DNA of 64,000 nt from a virus. The notes under the pieces were generated by a model. The model was not told where the DNA came from and ran no database searches. It saw only the letters and a list, made by a program, of their open reading frames with translations. How positions within the stretch are numbered: the first letter of the stretch is position 1; each line of letters begins with the position of its first letter. Shown piece after piece: positions 53,325 to 63,106 of the stretch. Both the position numbers and the translations under genes were made by a program. Where the stretch lies: positions 233,259 through 297,258 of the IMG/VR virus record IMGVR_UViG_3300023184_000026; one strand, 5' to 3'.

Positions 53325-54641
53325 ATGGCATGGCGTGGACCAACAGTTAAACCGATACTAAATAGACCACCGAACAAAGTAAGTTCTGGTCCAGAAATGT
53401 CGGACAAGAAACAGGAAGTTTCATCAATTTCCGGACCACCTATATTTGGTCCAGAAGCAAATCGTGGCAGAGAACATAATATTCGAAGAGACACTGATGA
53501 TAGAAAAGATTTTGCCATCAAACTCATAGATATTGATGCGGCCATACTTGGTCATATGGACAATGTTATAAGTCCAACGATAGTAGATTCTGGCAGACAG
53601 ATAAAAGTTCCTATAAATTATGCTTCTCCGGAACGCTGGAAAGCTATTCGCAAAGATGGCTCACTTCGCGACAAAAATGGAAAAGTACAAACTCCTGCTA
53701 TTGCATTTCGTCGCAGCACTGTGCAAAGAAACGACAATTTGATAACATTAAATCGCTATCTTCAATATCCAGTGATGAGAAAGTTCAGCGAAAAAAATAA
53801 ATATGACAAATTTTCAGTAATGAACGGATTTGCGCCACGAAAAGAAATTTATAGTGTGGCAATGCCAGATCATGTGATAATAAATTACGAATTTATCATC
53901 TGGACAGAATTGGTTGAACAATGCAACTCAGTCATAGAAGCAATAAATTTTGCTACTGAAGATTACTGGGGAGATAAAAATAGATTTAAATTCAGAACAA
54001 GCATCAGCGATTATAATTTTGAAACAACAAATGATGCTGGTCAAGACAGAATTGTCAAAGCTACTTTTGGTTTAATATGCAATGCATATCTACTTCCGGA
54101 AAAATTTGAGAATTATAAATCTACTACACAAAAAGCATTTACACCAAGAAAAGTTGTATTTGATGTTCATGAAAAGATTATGAATGGAACAGCCGAAAGA
54201 GCCGTCGGTGCAGCTGTTTCTATTAATGATGGTAATACAATTCCGGCTGTGATATCACCAACCATAACTTATAATATTATAAATCAAAACAGTACATTGG
54301 AAGTATTGAATATTGTTGGTGGAGGAGATGGTGGAGCTACTGGATCATTCACCGCAAACTCTGTAACAATTTCTGGTTCTGCTGATATAGATTCTCAATT
54401 GATTGGTGATGGAAATGCAGCAAGATGGTTGGTTTCTATTTCTAATGGATCTGACATCAAAGTTAATGAAGTTATGTCAAGTTGGAACAATGTGTCTTCC
54501 AGTTTTTATGTAACAGAAGTAAGTCAAATTGGATATGTGCCAGTATCATTATCTGTAAATAATGTGGGTGGTAGCATACACTTGTTGGCCACTCCTTTAT
54601 CTGGAACATGGACACTTAAATATATAAAGATGGTTGTATGA
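53325..54641 (+). CDS. 15: Tail sheath stabiliser, gp15-like, with C-terminal extension
   Basis: Residues about 55-300 follow T4 gp15, which caps the tail and binds the neck: FAIKLIDIDAAILGHMDNVI, GRQIKVPINYASPERWKAI (compare the VP-YAS-E pattern in gp15), AIAFRRSTVQRNDNLI, VIINYEFIIWTELVEQCNSV and KATFGLICNAYLLPE. The first 55 residues are Pro-rich. From about 325 there is an extra beta-rich domain (GSFTANSVTISGSADIDSQL; SSFYVTEVSQIGYVPVSL) absent from T4 gp15 (272 aa), similar in style to fibre domains. It overlaps the fibre gene by 4 nt. Confidence 0.75.
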   Translation: MAWRGPTVKPILNRPPNKVSSGPEMSDKKQEVSSISGPPIFGPEANRGREHNIRRDTDDRKDFAIKLIDIDAAILGHMDNVISPTIVDSGRQIKVPINYASPERWKAIRKDGSLRDKNGKVQTPAIAFRRSTVQRNDNLITLNRYLQYPVMRKFSEKNKYDKFSVMNGFAPRKEIYSVAMPDHVIINYEFIIWTELVEQCNSVIEAINFATEDYWGDKNRFKFRTSISDYNFETTNDAGQDRIVKATFGLICNAYLLPEKFENYKSTTQKAFTPRKVVFDVHEKIMNGTAERAVGAAVSINDGNTIPAVISPTITYNIINQNSTLEVLNIVGGGDGGATGSFTANSVTISGSADIDSQLIGDGNAARWLVSISNGSDIKVNEVMSSWNNVSSSFYVTEVSQIGYVPVSLSVNNVGGSIHLLATPLSGTWTLKYIKMVV

Positions 54642-57600
54642 TTCAAAACGCATTTATAGCTTCAAATGGCTTGATTGTAAATGGAAATGCCGAAATTAAC
54701 GGAGATTTGACCGTGAGCGGCTTTGCATATGCTTCATCAAGTTATGCTATCACAGCATCATATGCACTAAATTTTTCAGGAACTAGCGGCATAAATGGTA
54801 CTGATGGAACTTCCGGAACGAGCGGTCAAAATGGTACAAGTGGTACAGGTGGAAATTCTGGCACAGATGGCACGTCCGGATCAAGTGGAGAATCTGGCAC
54901 CAGTGGAACAAACGGCTTGTCGGGAACAAGTGGTACGAGTGGAGAAAGTGGTACCAGTGGAACAACTGGCACAAGCGGAACGAGTGGAGCGACTGGCTCA
55001 TCTGGTCAATCTGGTAGCGATGGTACCAGTGGTACAAGTGGTACGAGTGGGGTAAGCGGGGCGACTGGTTCTTCTGGCACGAGTGGTACTGATGGCACGA
55101 GCGGCTCTTCTGGTTCTACAGGAATAAGTGGCACAAGCGGAACGAGCGGAGCGACTGGCTCATCTGGTCAATCTGGTAGCGATGGTACCAGTGGTACGAG
55201 TGGTACAAACGGTGCCAGTGGCACGAGCGGAATAAATGGTACATCCGGTTCTTCCGGAACAAGCGGAACGAGTGGAGAAACAGGTACAAGTGGTACAAGT
55301 GGCGCTACTGGTTCTTCTGGCACGAGTGGCACGGATGGCATTAGCGGTACAACGGGTGCAAGTGGCACATCAGGTTCAAGTGGCACCAGCGGTGCAACAG
55401 GCTCAAGTGGCACAAGCGGTGCAACTGGCGCATCAGGTTCAAGTGGCACAAGCGGTGCAACTGGCGCATCAGGTTCAAGTGGCACAAGCGGTGCAACTGG
55501 CGCATCAGGTTCAAGTGGCACCAGCGGTGTAACGGGTGCAAGTGGCACATCGGGTTCAAGTGGCACCAGCGGTGCAACTGGCGCATCAGGTTCAAGTGGC
55601 ACCAGCGGCACATCAGGTTCAAGTGGCACCAGCGGCACATCAGGCTCAAGTGGCACCAGCGGTGCAACTGGCGCATCAGGTTCAAGTGGCACCAGCGGTG
55701 TAACGGGTGCAAGTGGCACATCAGGTTCAAGTGGCACCAGCGGCACATCAGGTTCAAGTGGCACCAGCGGTGCATCGGGTTCAAGTGGCACCAGCGGCAC
55801 ATCAGGTTCAAGTGGCACCAGCGGTGCGGGAACCATTTCTGGCGGCACAGCAAATTATGTTGCAAGATTTACTGGCGCAACAACACTAACTACTGGTTCA
55901 ATATTTGACAATGCAACAAATGTGGGAATTGGAAAAGCAACGCCAAACGCAAATCTTGATGTATATGGTGATACAATAATTACAGGTAGTTTATCAGTGA
56001 CTGGTAACATTACTAATATAGGTAATGTCAGTGCAAACAGCATAACGGTTGCTGGGCAACCAACAACTTATGGTACAGTAAATCCTGATTATATTAACGC
56101 AGGTAGAATAACTTCCGACCAAACCGGTGCAGGTTCAGGTAGTGATATTATATTTAATTATGCACCTGTAAGTAGTGGTATATCTCTTAACACATCAACG
56201 GGTGTATTCACATTAACCGCAGGTAAAACATACAGTTTATTTGCAGAATTAAGTTTCAGCAATTTTAGTGATACAGCAAATGGTTATGAAATATACGATT
56301 GGGTAGATGCAACAACAAATACTAGATTAGTCACAACTGGTATAGGTGCTGGTATAGGTGAGAATATCAATAGAAATACAAATGAATTTAATGCAACATC
56401 TACTACTTTAATTTATACCCCAACTACAAACCAAACTGTAAAAGTTCGTATTGTAGAGGCGGCGGGAACAGTAACTGTCAGAGCAGGTATTGGAACAAAA
56501 GCAATTATTCAACAAATAAATCCCGTCATAGCGGTTCAAGCAACTGCTACTGGTACGGTTAGCACGAACTATGCAAAATACACAAGGTCTGCACAACAAA
56601 CTGGGTTATCAAATGGATCGGTTGTTGTTTGCAATGTAATAGAAAATACAGGTGGATCAGCAATATCAGTCAATACAGGAAGTGGTCAAGTTACATTGGC
56701 CGCTGGTAAAACTTATAGATTAAAAGGAATGATTCCCGGTTTCACTACTAGCGGTGCGAACGTAAGACCACAGTTCTGTTGGTATAATGAAACTACATTA
56801 ACATATATAGGTTCGTCTGCCGAATCGTACAGTCCGAGCGATGCTGTTGGATACGGAGCATTTGGCGGCGCAGCTGAAGCAATTATTACCACAGCTGCAA
56901 CAACCGTGACATCGTTTAGATTATTAGCAGGTGCGACCAATTTAGCAGGTATAGGCGGTAATACCGATTTTTCTACTACAGGAAGTTATCCGTGGATTGA
57001 CATACAAGAAATAGGAGCAACCTTCGCACTCAACGCACTTGACACAATGACTCTAACCGGCGCTGTTTCAGCCAGCGGTAATGTAACCGGACAAAACTTA
57101 ATATCATCAAACGCAAGTGGTAATGAAGGTGGAGAAATACAACTTGCTAAATCTCCAAATAGTACCTTATCTGGAAGTAATGTTGTCATTGATCAATACA
57201 TTGATAGAATTAGATTTTTTGAAAGCGGCGGTAGCTCAAGAGGTGCATATATTGATCTATCAACAGCACCGGCGGGGGTAGGTTTTTTAATTAATAATAG
57301 AGCAAGTGGCATTGTTGATGCCGGTACAGACGTTACATTAGGAAATTTGAAAGTAAGATTATCAACATCGGGAAATAGAAGTTTGCAAGTATCAACTGTT
57401 TCAGGAACATATTCAGTTTATGGCAGTAGTGTATATAGTACGGGAGGTCCAGGCGGTACATCAATAACAGACAATGCGCCATTAACAATTACAACCACGC
57501 CCACATATATTAATGCGGCATATAGTTTTGGTCTGGGAGGATATACTGATACTTGGTTGCTTATGTCCACGGCCAGTAACATTGCTTGGAGAATAACATT

Positions 57601-57655
57601 GATAGTTGGTAGTAGTTACAACAACAATATGATATGTATTGAAAGATTGGTATAA
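54638..57655 (+). CDS. Collagen-like tail fibre with two C1q-like/jelly-roll repeats
   Basis: This 1005-aa protein begins with a short beta module (LIVNGNAEINGDLTVSGF) and ASSYAITASYALNFSGTSG. Residues about 47-398 are collagen-like G-x-y repeats, almost all GTSG/GSSG/GATGASG. Then comes a fibre-type segment (TGSIFDNATNVGIGKATPNA). Two tandem beta domains of C1q/TNF style start at about residues 475 and 640: GVFTLTAGKTYSLFAELSF and GQVTLAAGKTYRLKGMIPGF, each with the same LxAGKTY strand. The C terminus (DTWLLMSTASNIAWRITLIV) is hydrophobic, perhaps a trimerisation tip. It is probably a receptor-contacting fibre. Confidence 0.8.
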   Translation: MIQNAFIASNGLIVNGNAEINGDLTVSGFAYASSSYAITASYALNFSGTSGINGTDGTSGTSGQNGTSGTGGNSGTDGTSGSSGESGTSGTNGLSGTSGTSGESGTSGTTGTSGTSGATGSSGQSGSDGTSGTSGTSGVSGATGSSGTSGTDGTSGSSGSTGISGTSGTSGATGSSGQSGSDGTSGTSGTNGASGTSGINGTSGSSGTSGTSGETGTSGTSGATGSSGTSGTDGISGTTGASGTSGSSGTSGATGSSGTSGATGASGSSGTSGATGASGSSGTSGATGASGSSGTSGVTGASGTSGSSGTSGATGASGSSGTSGTSGSSGTSGTSGSSGTSGATGASGSSGTSGVTGASGTSGSSGTSGTSGSSGTSGASGSSGTSGTSGSSGTSGAGTISGGTANYVARFTGATTLTTGSIFDNATNVGIGKATPNANLDVYGDTIITGSLSVTGNITNIGNVSANSITVAGQPTTYGTVNPDYINAGRITSDQTGAGSGSDIIFNYAPVSSGISLNTSTGVFTLTAGKTYSLFAELSFSNFSDTANGYEIYDWVDATTNTRLVTTGIGAGIGENINRNTNEFNATSTTLIYTPTTNQTVKVRIVEAAGTVTVRAGIGTKAIIQQINPVIAVQATATGTVSTNYAKYTRSAQQTGLSNGSVVVCNVIENTGGSAISVNTGSGQVTLAAGKTYRLKGMIPGFTTSGANVRPQFCWYNETTLTYIGSSAESYSPSDAVGYGAFGGAAEAIITTAATTVTSFRLLAGATNLAGIGGNTDFSTTGSYPWIDIQEIGATFALNALDTMTLTGAVSASGNVTGQNLISSNASGNEGGEIQLAKSPNSTLSGSNVVIDQYIDRIRFFESGGSSRGAYIDLSTAPAGVGFLINNRASGIVDAGTDVTLGNLKVRLSTSGNRSLQVSTVSGTYSVYGSSVYSTGGPGGTSITDNAPLTITTTPTYINAAYSFGLGGYTDTWLLMSTASNIAWRITLIVGSSYNNNMICIERLV
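54780..55829 (+). repeat. Collagen-like GTSG-coding repeat tract
   Basis: About 1 kb of imperfect tandem units of 9, 12 and 36 bp (for example GGTTCAAGTGGCACCAGCGG repeated many times) encode Gly-x-y triplets. Similarity between units increases towards the 3' half, suggesting recent expansion there. Long open frames on the opposite strand here are a by-product of the repeat. Confidence 0.9.
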
Positions 57656-57671
57656 TCAAACATATTCAAAT

Positions 57672-57689
57672 ACTGAGAACATTCTCAGT
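57672..57689 (+). terminator. Intergenic hairpin, possible weak terminator
   Basis: ACTGAGAA (57672-57679) and TTCTCAGT (57682-57689) are perfectly complementary across a 2-nt spacer, so a realistic loop is AACATT. It lies 17 bp after the fibre stop. No T run follows, so termination is uncertain. Confidence 0.4.
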
Positions 57690-57768
57690 TAAATAACTGA
57701 CGCCACATTGTTTGTATAATTTCTTCGTAATATTATAAATAATTTCCAGAGCATATGTGTTTCTTGGA

Positions 57769-57778
57769 GATATTTATA
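57769..57778 (+). promoter_or_regulatory. GATATTTATA element, putative late promoter
   Basis: A one-mismatch copy lies 13 nt before the ATG at 57792, in the 136-bp gap after the collagen-like fibre. Confidence 0.5.
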
Positions 57779-57791
57779 TAATATAAAACTT

Positions 57792-60155
57792 ATGCCTACT
57801 TCACTTCCAACAAAAATGTCCATGTTTGAGAATGCAGTTTCACTCTCAACTTCGAGTTATATAATAGGATTGGATATGTATGGTGGGCAACTATCCAACG
57901 TAAAAGTTTCTGCATCAATTGCTGGATATGAACTTTCAAGAAAAAGATGGATACTTAATCCACCGGTAACATCATCAAACGATGTTCGCGGAGATGATGG
58001 TGCGGAATCGTATAATAGTGGTCAATATTGGATAAAATCTGGCAGTGTTTGGTTGGAGCTTGTTGTGACTGGTTCGAACAGTAGCGGCACAATTTCAAGC
58101 AGTTATCAGCTGTCAGATGGTGGTGGAGAAGAATTTGGAGCGGGAAATAATGTAACTTTTGGTAGAGCAAATATTGGTGCCATAACTGGCTCAAAAATCA
58201 ACATTGTAGCACAGGCAAATATCGGCACTAGTATATTAGATGAACATTTTGTTACTGGCAGCTTGAACGTTTCTGGTTCGTTGAGAACCACTGGAACAGC
58301 AACCATACGAGCAAAAACATATATAAAATTTGACGCTGCTGCCGACGGAATATATTTCATAAGTGGCAGCGGTTTTACTCAGGCTGCGTCCATAATCTTG
58401 GCAAATTCAAGAGTAAACTTCAGTTCCACTGCGGGTACTACGCCAAATGGTTTCACGTTCAATACAGGTACTGTTAGCAATGCAGTTTTGGTACGAGACA
58501 ACGGTTCGTTGAATGTTTTTGGTAGCGGAAGTTTTGGTAAAACTACATCAAATGCGGTATTGGATGTTAATGGAAATACAATAGTAACAGGGTCATTGAC
58601 TGTGACTACCGGAAGTATTGTAATAACCGGTTCTTCTGTATATCCTTTGGATATAACATCTACAACCGGTAACGCTAATTTTAGAGTCATAGACACCAAT
58701 AACTCAACTGCGTTTGGATATTTTACAAATGGATTTGGTACTGGAAGAGTTGGCGTGGGTAATCTGAGTATGTTTGTCGGTGGGCAAGCTGGTATGTCAA
58801 CGATAATACAAGCTGGCAACATCATTTCCATGATAATCAATACATCTGGCAGCGTTGTCATTGGAAACGCGGCATCAAGTGCAAGATTGAACATAAGCGG
58901 AAGTGCTGTTGTTACGGGTTCAATATACATAAATAACGGAACATTAATTGGAACTGCGTCATATGCATTAAATGCAAAATCAAATAATGTATATAATGTT
59001 AAAGATTATGGAGCCGTTGGAGATGGAACAACTAATGACACGACCGCAATACAAACTGCAATTAACGCAGTCAAAGTTGCTGGCTTTGGAACAGTATATT
59101 TTCCGGATGGTACATTTGTAATAACCGGTTCATTGACCATTCCATCAAATCCACAATGTGATATTTCTTTGGAAGGTGAAGGTTCAAACATATCTATTAT
59201 CAAACAAACATCAAATGCAAATGCAATTTACTTTGATATGAATGATGGTAGTGGTTGGGCGAATGATTATCAAGTAGCAATAAAGAGTCTTGCATTCAAA
59301 ACTTCTGGACAAGCCAGCACAGCAATACATGTTACATATGGCACTTTACAGTACTCACAGCACTCAAATATATCAGTTGATATAAATGATGTTCATATCT
59401 ATTCCGATGGTTCAAATTATTGGAACAATGGAATTGTTCTTGAGTCGGCATGGAATTTTAGAATTTCAAACACGATGGTGATTGGAAAAACGGGATCGTC
59501 TCCATATAATGGCACAGGGTTGGAAATACGCAGAATGTGCGTAAATGGATCAATTAATCAATCGCAGTTCAATTTTTGGAAAACTGGAATATTTGTAAAT
59601 ACTGTAGATTATACATCAGCTGGAATGAACACAGAAGGATTGTTCCTTGATCAAATATATATGGTGCCTGTTAATTATGGGGTGTATGTAAAAGGCAATA
59701 AAACATTCTACAATGCTCCATTTAATTCAAATGATTGGGCGGGCAGACCAATTGCTGGAAGAATGGTGTTGTTTTCGTTCAATGACAGTCACATCGATTC
59801 GCGAGATTCTGGTAATGCACTGTTGCTTGAAAACGTACAAAGCCATTATATATCAAATAATCTTATGATATCAGATGGTACTGGTTCCGTGGTTTATGGT
59901 TCAAATGCATATGAAGGAACATTTACCGGAAATACATTATTTAATGCAGGCAGTGCGCCGTCAATTTATATTGGTGGATACAGCGGATCTGCTAATATAG
60001 TAACAGGAAATGTATTTCGCGGAGGATCTACACATGTATTACTTGAATCAAGTTCAATATACAATAAAGTGTATGGAAATATTGCATATGATGCTCTTAA
60101 TATTTCCGTGACCAATGCTGGTTCAAATAATTTGGTTGGAAGTGTAGGCAACTAA
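57792..60155 (+). CDS. Tail spike with pectate-lyase-type beta-helix
   Basis: The first 390 residues of this 787-aa protein are fibre-like, with many TGS/SGS steps and repeated short modules (VTGSLNVSGSLRTTGTATIR; IVTGSLTVTTGSIVITGSS), ending in the shared TASYALNAKS. At about 400 the beta-helix begins with NVKDYGAVGDGTTNDTTAIQ, the Pectate_lyase_3 opening, and continues as GTVYFPDGTFVITGSLTIPS and rungs to about residue 760 (SHYISNNLMISDGTGSVVYG; GNVFRGGSTHVLLESSSIYN). Such spikes bind and often cut surface polysaccharides. I cannot point to a catalytic pair with certainty. Confidence 0.82.
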   Translation: MPTSLPTKMSMFENAVSLSTSSYIIGLDMYGGQLSNVKVSASIAGYELSRKRWILNPPVTSSNDVRGDDGAESYNSGQYWIKSGSVWLELVVTGSNSSGTISSSYQLSDGGGEEFGAGNNVTFGRANIGAITGSKINIVAQANIGTSILDEHFVTGSLNVSGSLRTTGTATIRAKTYIKFDAAADGIYFISGSGFTQAASIILANSRVNFSSTAGTTPNGFTFNTGTVSNAVLVRDNGSLNVFGSGSFGKTTSNAVLDVNGNTIVTGSLTVTTGSIVITGSSVYPLDITSTTGNANFRVIDTNNSTAFGYFTNGFGTGRVGVGNLSMFVGGQAGMSTIIQAGNIISMIINTSGSVVIGNAASSARLNISGSAVVTGSIYINNGTLIGTASYALNAKSNNVYNVKDYGAVGDGTTNDTTAIQTAINAVKVAGFGTVYFPDGTFVITGSLTIPSNPQCDISLEGEGSNISIIKQTSNANAIYFDMNDGSGWANDYQVAIKSLAFKTSGQASTAIHVTYGTLQYSQHSNISVDINDVHIYSDGSNYWNNGIVLESAWNFRISNTMVIGKTGSSPYNGTGLEIRRMCVNGSINQSQFNFWKTGIFVNTVDYTSAGMNTEGLFLDQIYMVPVNYGVYVKGNKTFYNAPFNSNDWAGRPIAGRMVLFSFNDSHIDSRDSGNALLLENVQSHYISNNLMISDGTGSVVYGSNAYEGTFTGNTLFNAGSAPSIYIGGYSGSANIVTGNVFRGGSTHVLLESSSIYNKVYGNIAYDALNISVTNAGSNNLVGSVGN

Positions 60156-60162
60156 TATTATT

Positions 60163-60873
60163 ATGGGTGCAAGAACAGACGAATTCAATAAAAAATTTTT
60201 ATACACGGAAACTAATCCGGAAGGAATAATTGCGGGCAAAAAAGGAATATTCTTTTTTAGAAAAGGTAACGAATTTTTTGTAAATTATAGTGGAAATCTT
60301 GAATCCGGTGCTTGGGAAAAATTATCATATCGAACAGTCATTATACCCGTTCCACCAGCTTCTAAAGTCATACAATATAAGAAACCGCATGAAATATGGT
60401 TAAAAACCACTGATGGATTTTATAGTAATGAAACTAATAAAATCATGCCAAAAACTGGCTGGAAGTTTTTTTCGTACGATGATGCATTTGCAATGTTGGT
60501 GTTCAGAAAAATTACTTGGCACTTTCCAGTACCAACATCTTCATATTATTTGGGTGGAGTGGATGGAAACAGAAGCTACGATGATGACTTCTTTTATGCT
60601 AAAATAGGCGGAATATGGTATAGAACTCCAGTTACACTATGGAATTTTTTAGACACTCCTGCTCCTGTCGAAGATCCAAGTATATCAACAAGTCTTCCTT
60701 TTGTTGATCTTCCCCTCGCTGGTATTGGTTTGAATTCATATGACACGGGGTGTTCTCAAGTGGGCGACCAAACATACGACGTTGGATTTTTCTACATAAA
60801 AGTAAATAAAACAAACTGGAAAAGATCTAGACTAAGTTTATACAAAATATTACCGAAAATGGCTTTATTCTAA
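60163..60873 (+). CDS. Hypothetical fibre-region protein with an internal repeat (236 aa)
   Basis: No family is recognised. Two related segments occur in the C-terminal half: RSYDDDFFYAKIGGIWYRTP followed by VTLWNFL, and QTYDVGFFYIKVNKTNWKRS followed by LSLYKIL. The first half contains GIFFFRKGNEFFVNYSGNLE and a segment HEIWLKTTDGFYSNET. The aromatic-rich repeats suggest a small beta domain repeated for surface binding, or a fibre chaperone. It lies 7 nt after the spike gene, so it is probably co-transcribed. Confidence 0.6.
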   Translation: MGARTDEFNKKFLYTETNPEGIIAGKKGIFFFRKGNEFFVNYSGNLESGAWEKLSYRTVIIPVPPASKVIQYKKPHEIWLKTTDGFYSNETNKIMPKTGWKFFSYDDAFAMLVFRKITWHFPVPTSSYYLGGVDGNRSYDDDFFYAKIGGIWYRTPVTLWNFLDTPAPVEDPSISTSLPFVDLPLAGIGLNSYDTGCSQVGDQTYDVGFFYIKVNKTNWKRSRLSLYKILPKMALF

Positions 60874-60890
60874 TAATTATATAAAACTAA

Positions 60891-63104
60891 ATGAGCATTA
60901 ATCCAAAAGATATTTATTTTACACAGAGAAATGCAGCAAATACTGCATTTACCGAAGTGTATGTCAGTGGAAGTAATTTATTAATACAGACCAATGCTGA
61001 TGGTATAATAACCGGTTCTAACGTATTACCGGCCAACATAAGCGCAGTCAGTGCTTCATATGCTCTCACGGCATCGTATGTTTTGGGTGGATCAATTTCT
61101 GGATCTATTGATTCGGCATCATATGCAGTAAGTGCGTCGTATTCTGCGTATGCACTAACTGCGTCGTATGTTTTGGGTGGATCAATTTCCGGTTCTGTTG
61201 ATTCGGCTTCATATGCGTTAAGTGCATCGTATGCATCAACTGCATCAAAAGCCGAGTCGTTGATTGCTGGAATAAATATAAATGTTGGCCAAATAACTGC
61301 GTCTTCAATATTGGTTGATAAATTGACCGTAAATATTGTCACCAGCAGCATTGCATATATAACTGGCAGTACAATTTTTGGAAGTAGTCTTTCTGATACT
61401 CATCGATTCACAGGCAGTGTGTCAATCACTGGATCAATTTCATTTGCGGGTTTGCTTGAGGGAGATGGTAGTAAATTGCGCAATGTTGGTGAAATTGATA
61501 AAATATTTTATGTGGCAGAAGATGGCAGCGATTCCAACGATGGAAAAACATTAAATACTCCATTCAGAACAATCAAACACGCATCTATTGTAGTGTCTTC
61601 GTCAATTGTGCTATATGGAACTGGGTCGGCTCCTTGGAGAAGCACAATCAGAATACAAAGCGGATATTATATTGAAGAGGCTCCGGTAATTATTCCACAA
61701 TGGACTTCTATTGTTGGAAATGATCTTAGAACAACAGTTATTCGCCCAACCGCCGGTACAAAAACTGAAAATATGTTTTTGATGAATAACGGAACATACG
61801 CATATAATCTGCGCTTTGAAGGTTCAACAATTGACAATCTTGAAGATCCGCGCAAAGGATTTTTCTTTGCATTTCAACCCGGAGCATTCATAACAACATC
61901 CCCGTATATTCAAAACTGCTCTTGTATCAACACTCCGTTTGATAAGTTTTATGTACCATTAAGTCCAAATTCAAGTCCTCCAAATTATCTAGTTGGAAAT
62001 GGTCCAGGTGGCATGATCGTGGATGACAGCGTACTAGATCCATATAGTCCATTGAAATCAATGATTGTTGACGCATACACACAAGTTGCGTTCAATGGTA
62101 TTGGATTGTGTGTTCGCGGCAGAGGTTATGCACAACAAGTTTCGTTCTTCACAAATTTTAGCAGAGTAGGTATATTTGCCATGGATGGCGGTCATGCTTC
62201 TTTGCTGAACTCCAATACAACATTTGGTGATTATGGATTAAGAGCATCTGGTTCTCGTATAATAATTGTACCTAATATAAATCCTATAAGCTCTTCTGTG
62301 GACGCTTCTGCATCTGTTCTTCTTTTGTCAAATGCGTCGGCCATTCAAGATTATATGATGGACCAGCTTAAAATTCATGGCTGGTATAGTTCATCATATC
62401 TTATACCAACATCATCGGCATATCTTTCTACAATTAAAGACAGCAGTATTCTTATATCATCTCTTGCATCAGACTTGCTTGTTGAAAAAGCTGCTTTAAC
62501 ATCTACATTCCTTCAAGGACAATTTAAAGGACAAGATATATCGGGCGACAAAAGATATACGCTTCCCACGGCATCTGCTGACTTTAGAAAAGGTGCTATA
62601 GCTGCCTTTAGAGTCAACGATGGCAAAAAGATGGCAATGGACTATACATCATCATATCTGTATATAAAGGAATATATCAACAGTGATCCAGATATACTTT
62701 TTGCAACCATGACTTCTCAAGCCAAGGATAAAGTAAATCAAATGCTTGATCTTGCCATTGATGTTATAAGAAGCGTTGCTATTGATGTTGAGCCTACATA
62801 TCTACAAGAATTTGGTTCACTTATTACAGCAACTTCTCAAGATCTTTCATACGCAGGATCTGGAGTCAATTTTCTTGGATTGCCTGTGAATCAGGGCGGC
62901 ATAGGTCAAACAAACTATGATATTCGCATATATGAAGAAGCAGGTGGAAGAGTATATCATACAGCAGGAGATGAAACAGGAGACTTTTTTGCTGGTACGG
63001 ATTTTGTAATAAGACAAGCAACTGGTACAATAGAAGGCAGAACATTTGATAAAGCGATGGCCGCGAGAATTGTTCCATTAAATTTAGCGTTGGAGAGCGT
63101 TTAA
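60891..63104 (+). CDS. Tail fibre with SASYALTASY repeats and parallel beta-helix domain
   Basis: Residues about 40-125 of this 737-aa protein hold duplicated modules: SASYALTASYVLGGSISGSI and again ALTASYVLGGSISGSVDSAS. From about 205, IFYVAEDGSDSNDGKTLNTP opens a beta-helix of a kind I associate with T4-like phages from aquatic samples: SGYYIEEAPVIIPQWTSIVG, AYNLRFEGSTIDNLED, GIGLCVRGRGYAQQVSFFTN and GHASLLNSNTTFGDYGLRAS. The last 230 residues are helical then mixed (QAKDKVNQMLDLAIDVIRSV; TGDFFAGTDFVIRQATGTIE) and probably form the tip or attachment site. Its function as a fibre is inferred from architecture. Confidence 0.78.
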   Translation: MSINPKDIYFTQRNAANTAFTEVYVSGSNLLIQTNADGIITGSNVLPANISAVSASYALTASYVLGGSISGSIDSASYAVSASYSAYALTASYVLGGSISGSVDSASYALSASYASTASKAESLIAGININVGQITASSILVDKLTVNIVTSSIAYITGSTIFGSSLSDTHRFTGSVSITGSISFAGLLEGDGSKLRNVGEIDKIFYVAEDGSDSNDGKTLNTPFRTIKHASIVVSSSIVLYGTGSAPWRSTIRIQSGYYIEEAPVIIPQWTSIVGNDLRTTVIRPTAGTKTENMFLMNNGTYAYNLRFEGSTIDNLEDPRKGFFFAFQPGAFITTSPYIQNCSCINTPFDKFYVPLSPNSSPPNYLVGNGPGGMIVDDSVLDPYSPLKSMIVDAYTQVAFNGIGLCVRGRGYAQQVSFFTNFSRVGIFAMDGGHASLLNSNTTFGDYGLRASGSRIIIVPNINPISSSVDASASVLLLSNASAIQDYMMDQLKIHGWYSSSYLIPTSSAYLSTIKDSSILISSLASDLLVEKAALTSTFLQGQFKGQDISGDKRYTLPTASADFRKGAIAAFRVNDGKKMAMDYTSSYLYIKEYINSDPDILFATMTSQAKDKVNQMLDLAIDVIRSVAIDVEPTYLQEFGSLITATSQDLSYAGSGVNFLGLPVNQGGIGQTNYDIRIYEEAGGRVYHTAGDETGDFFAGTDFVIRQATGTIEGRTFDKAMAARIVPLNLALESV

Positions 63105-63106
63105 AG

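Noticed and set aside
54780-55829. CRISPR-like array
   Set aside because: Short repeats without unique spacers, fully in frame and coding for Gly-x-y triplets.
55168-55865. Long reverse-strand open frames rich in PLVPLEPD or WCHLNLM repeats
   Set aside because: They are mirror images of the GTSG repeat on the + strand; the repeat period keeps all frames open.
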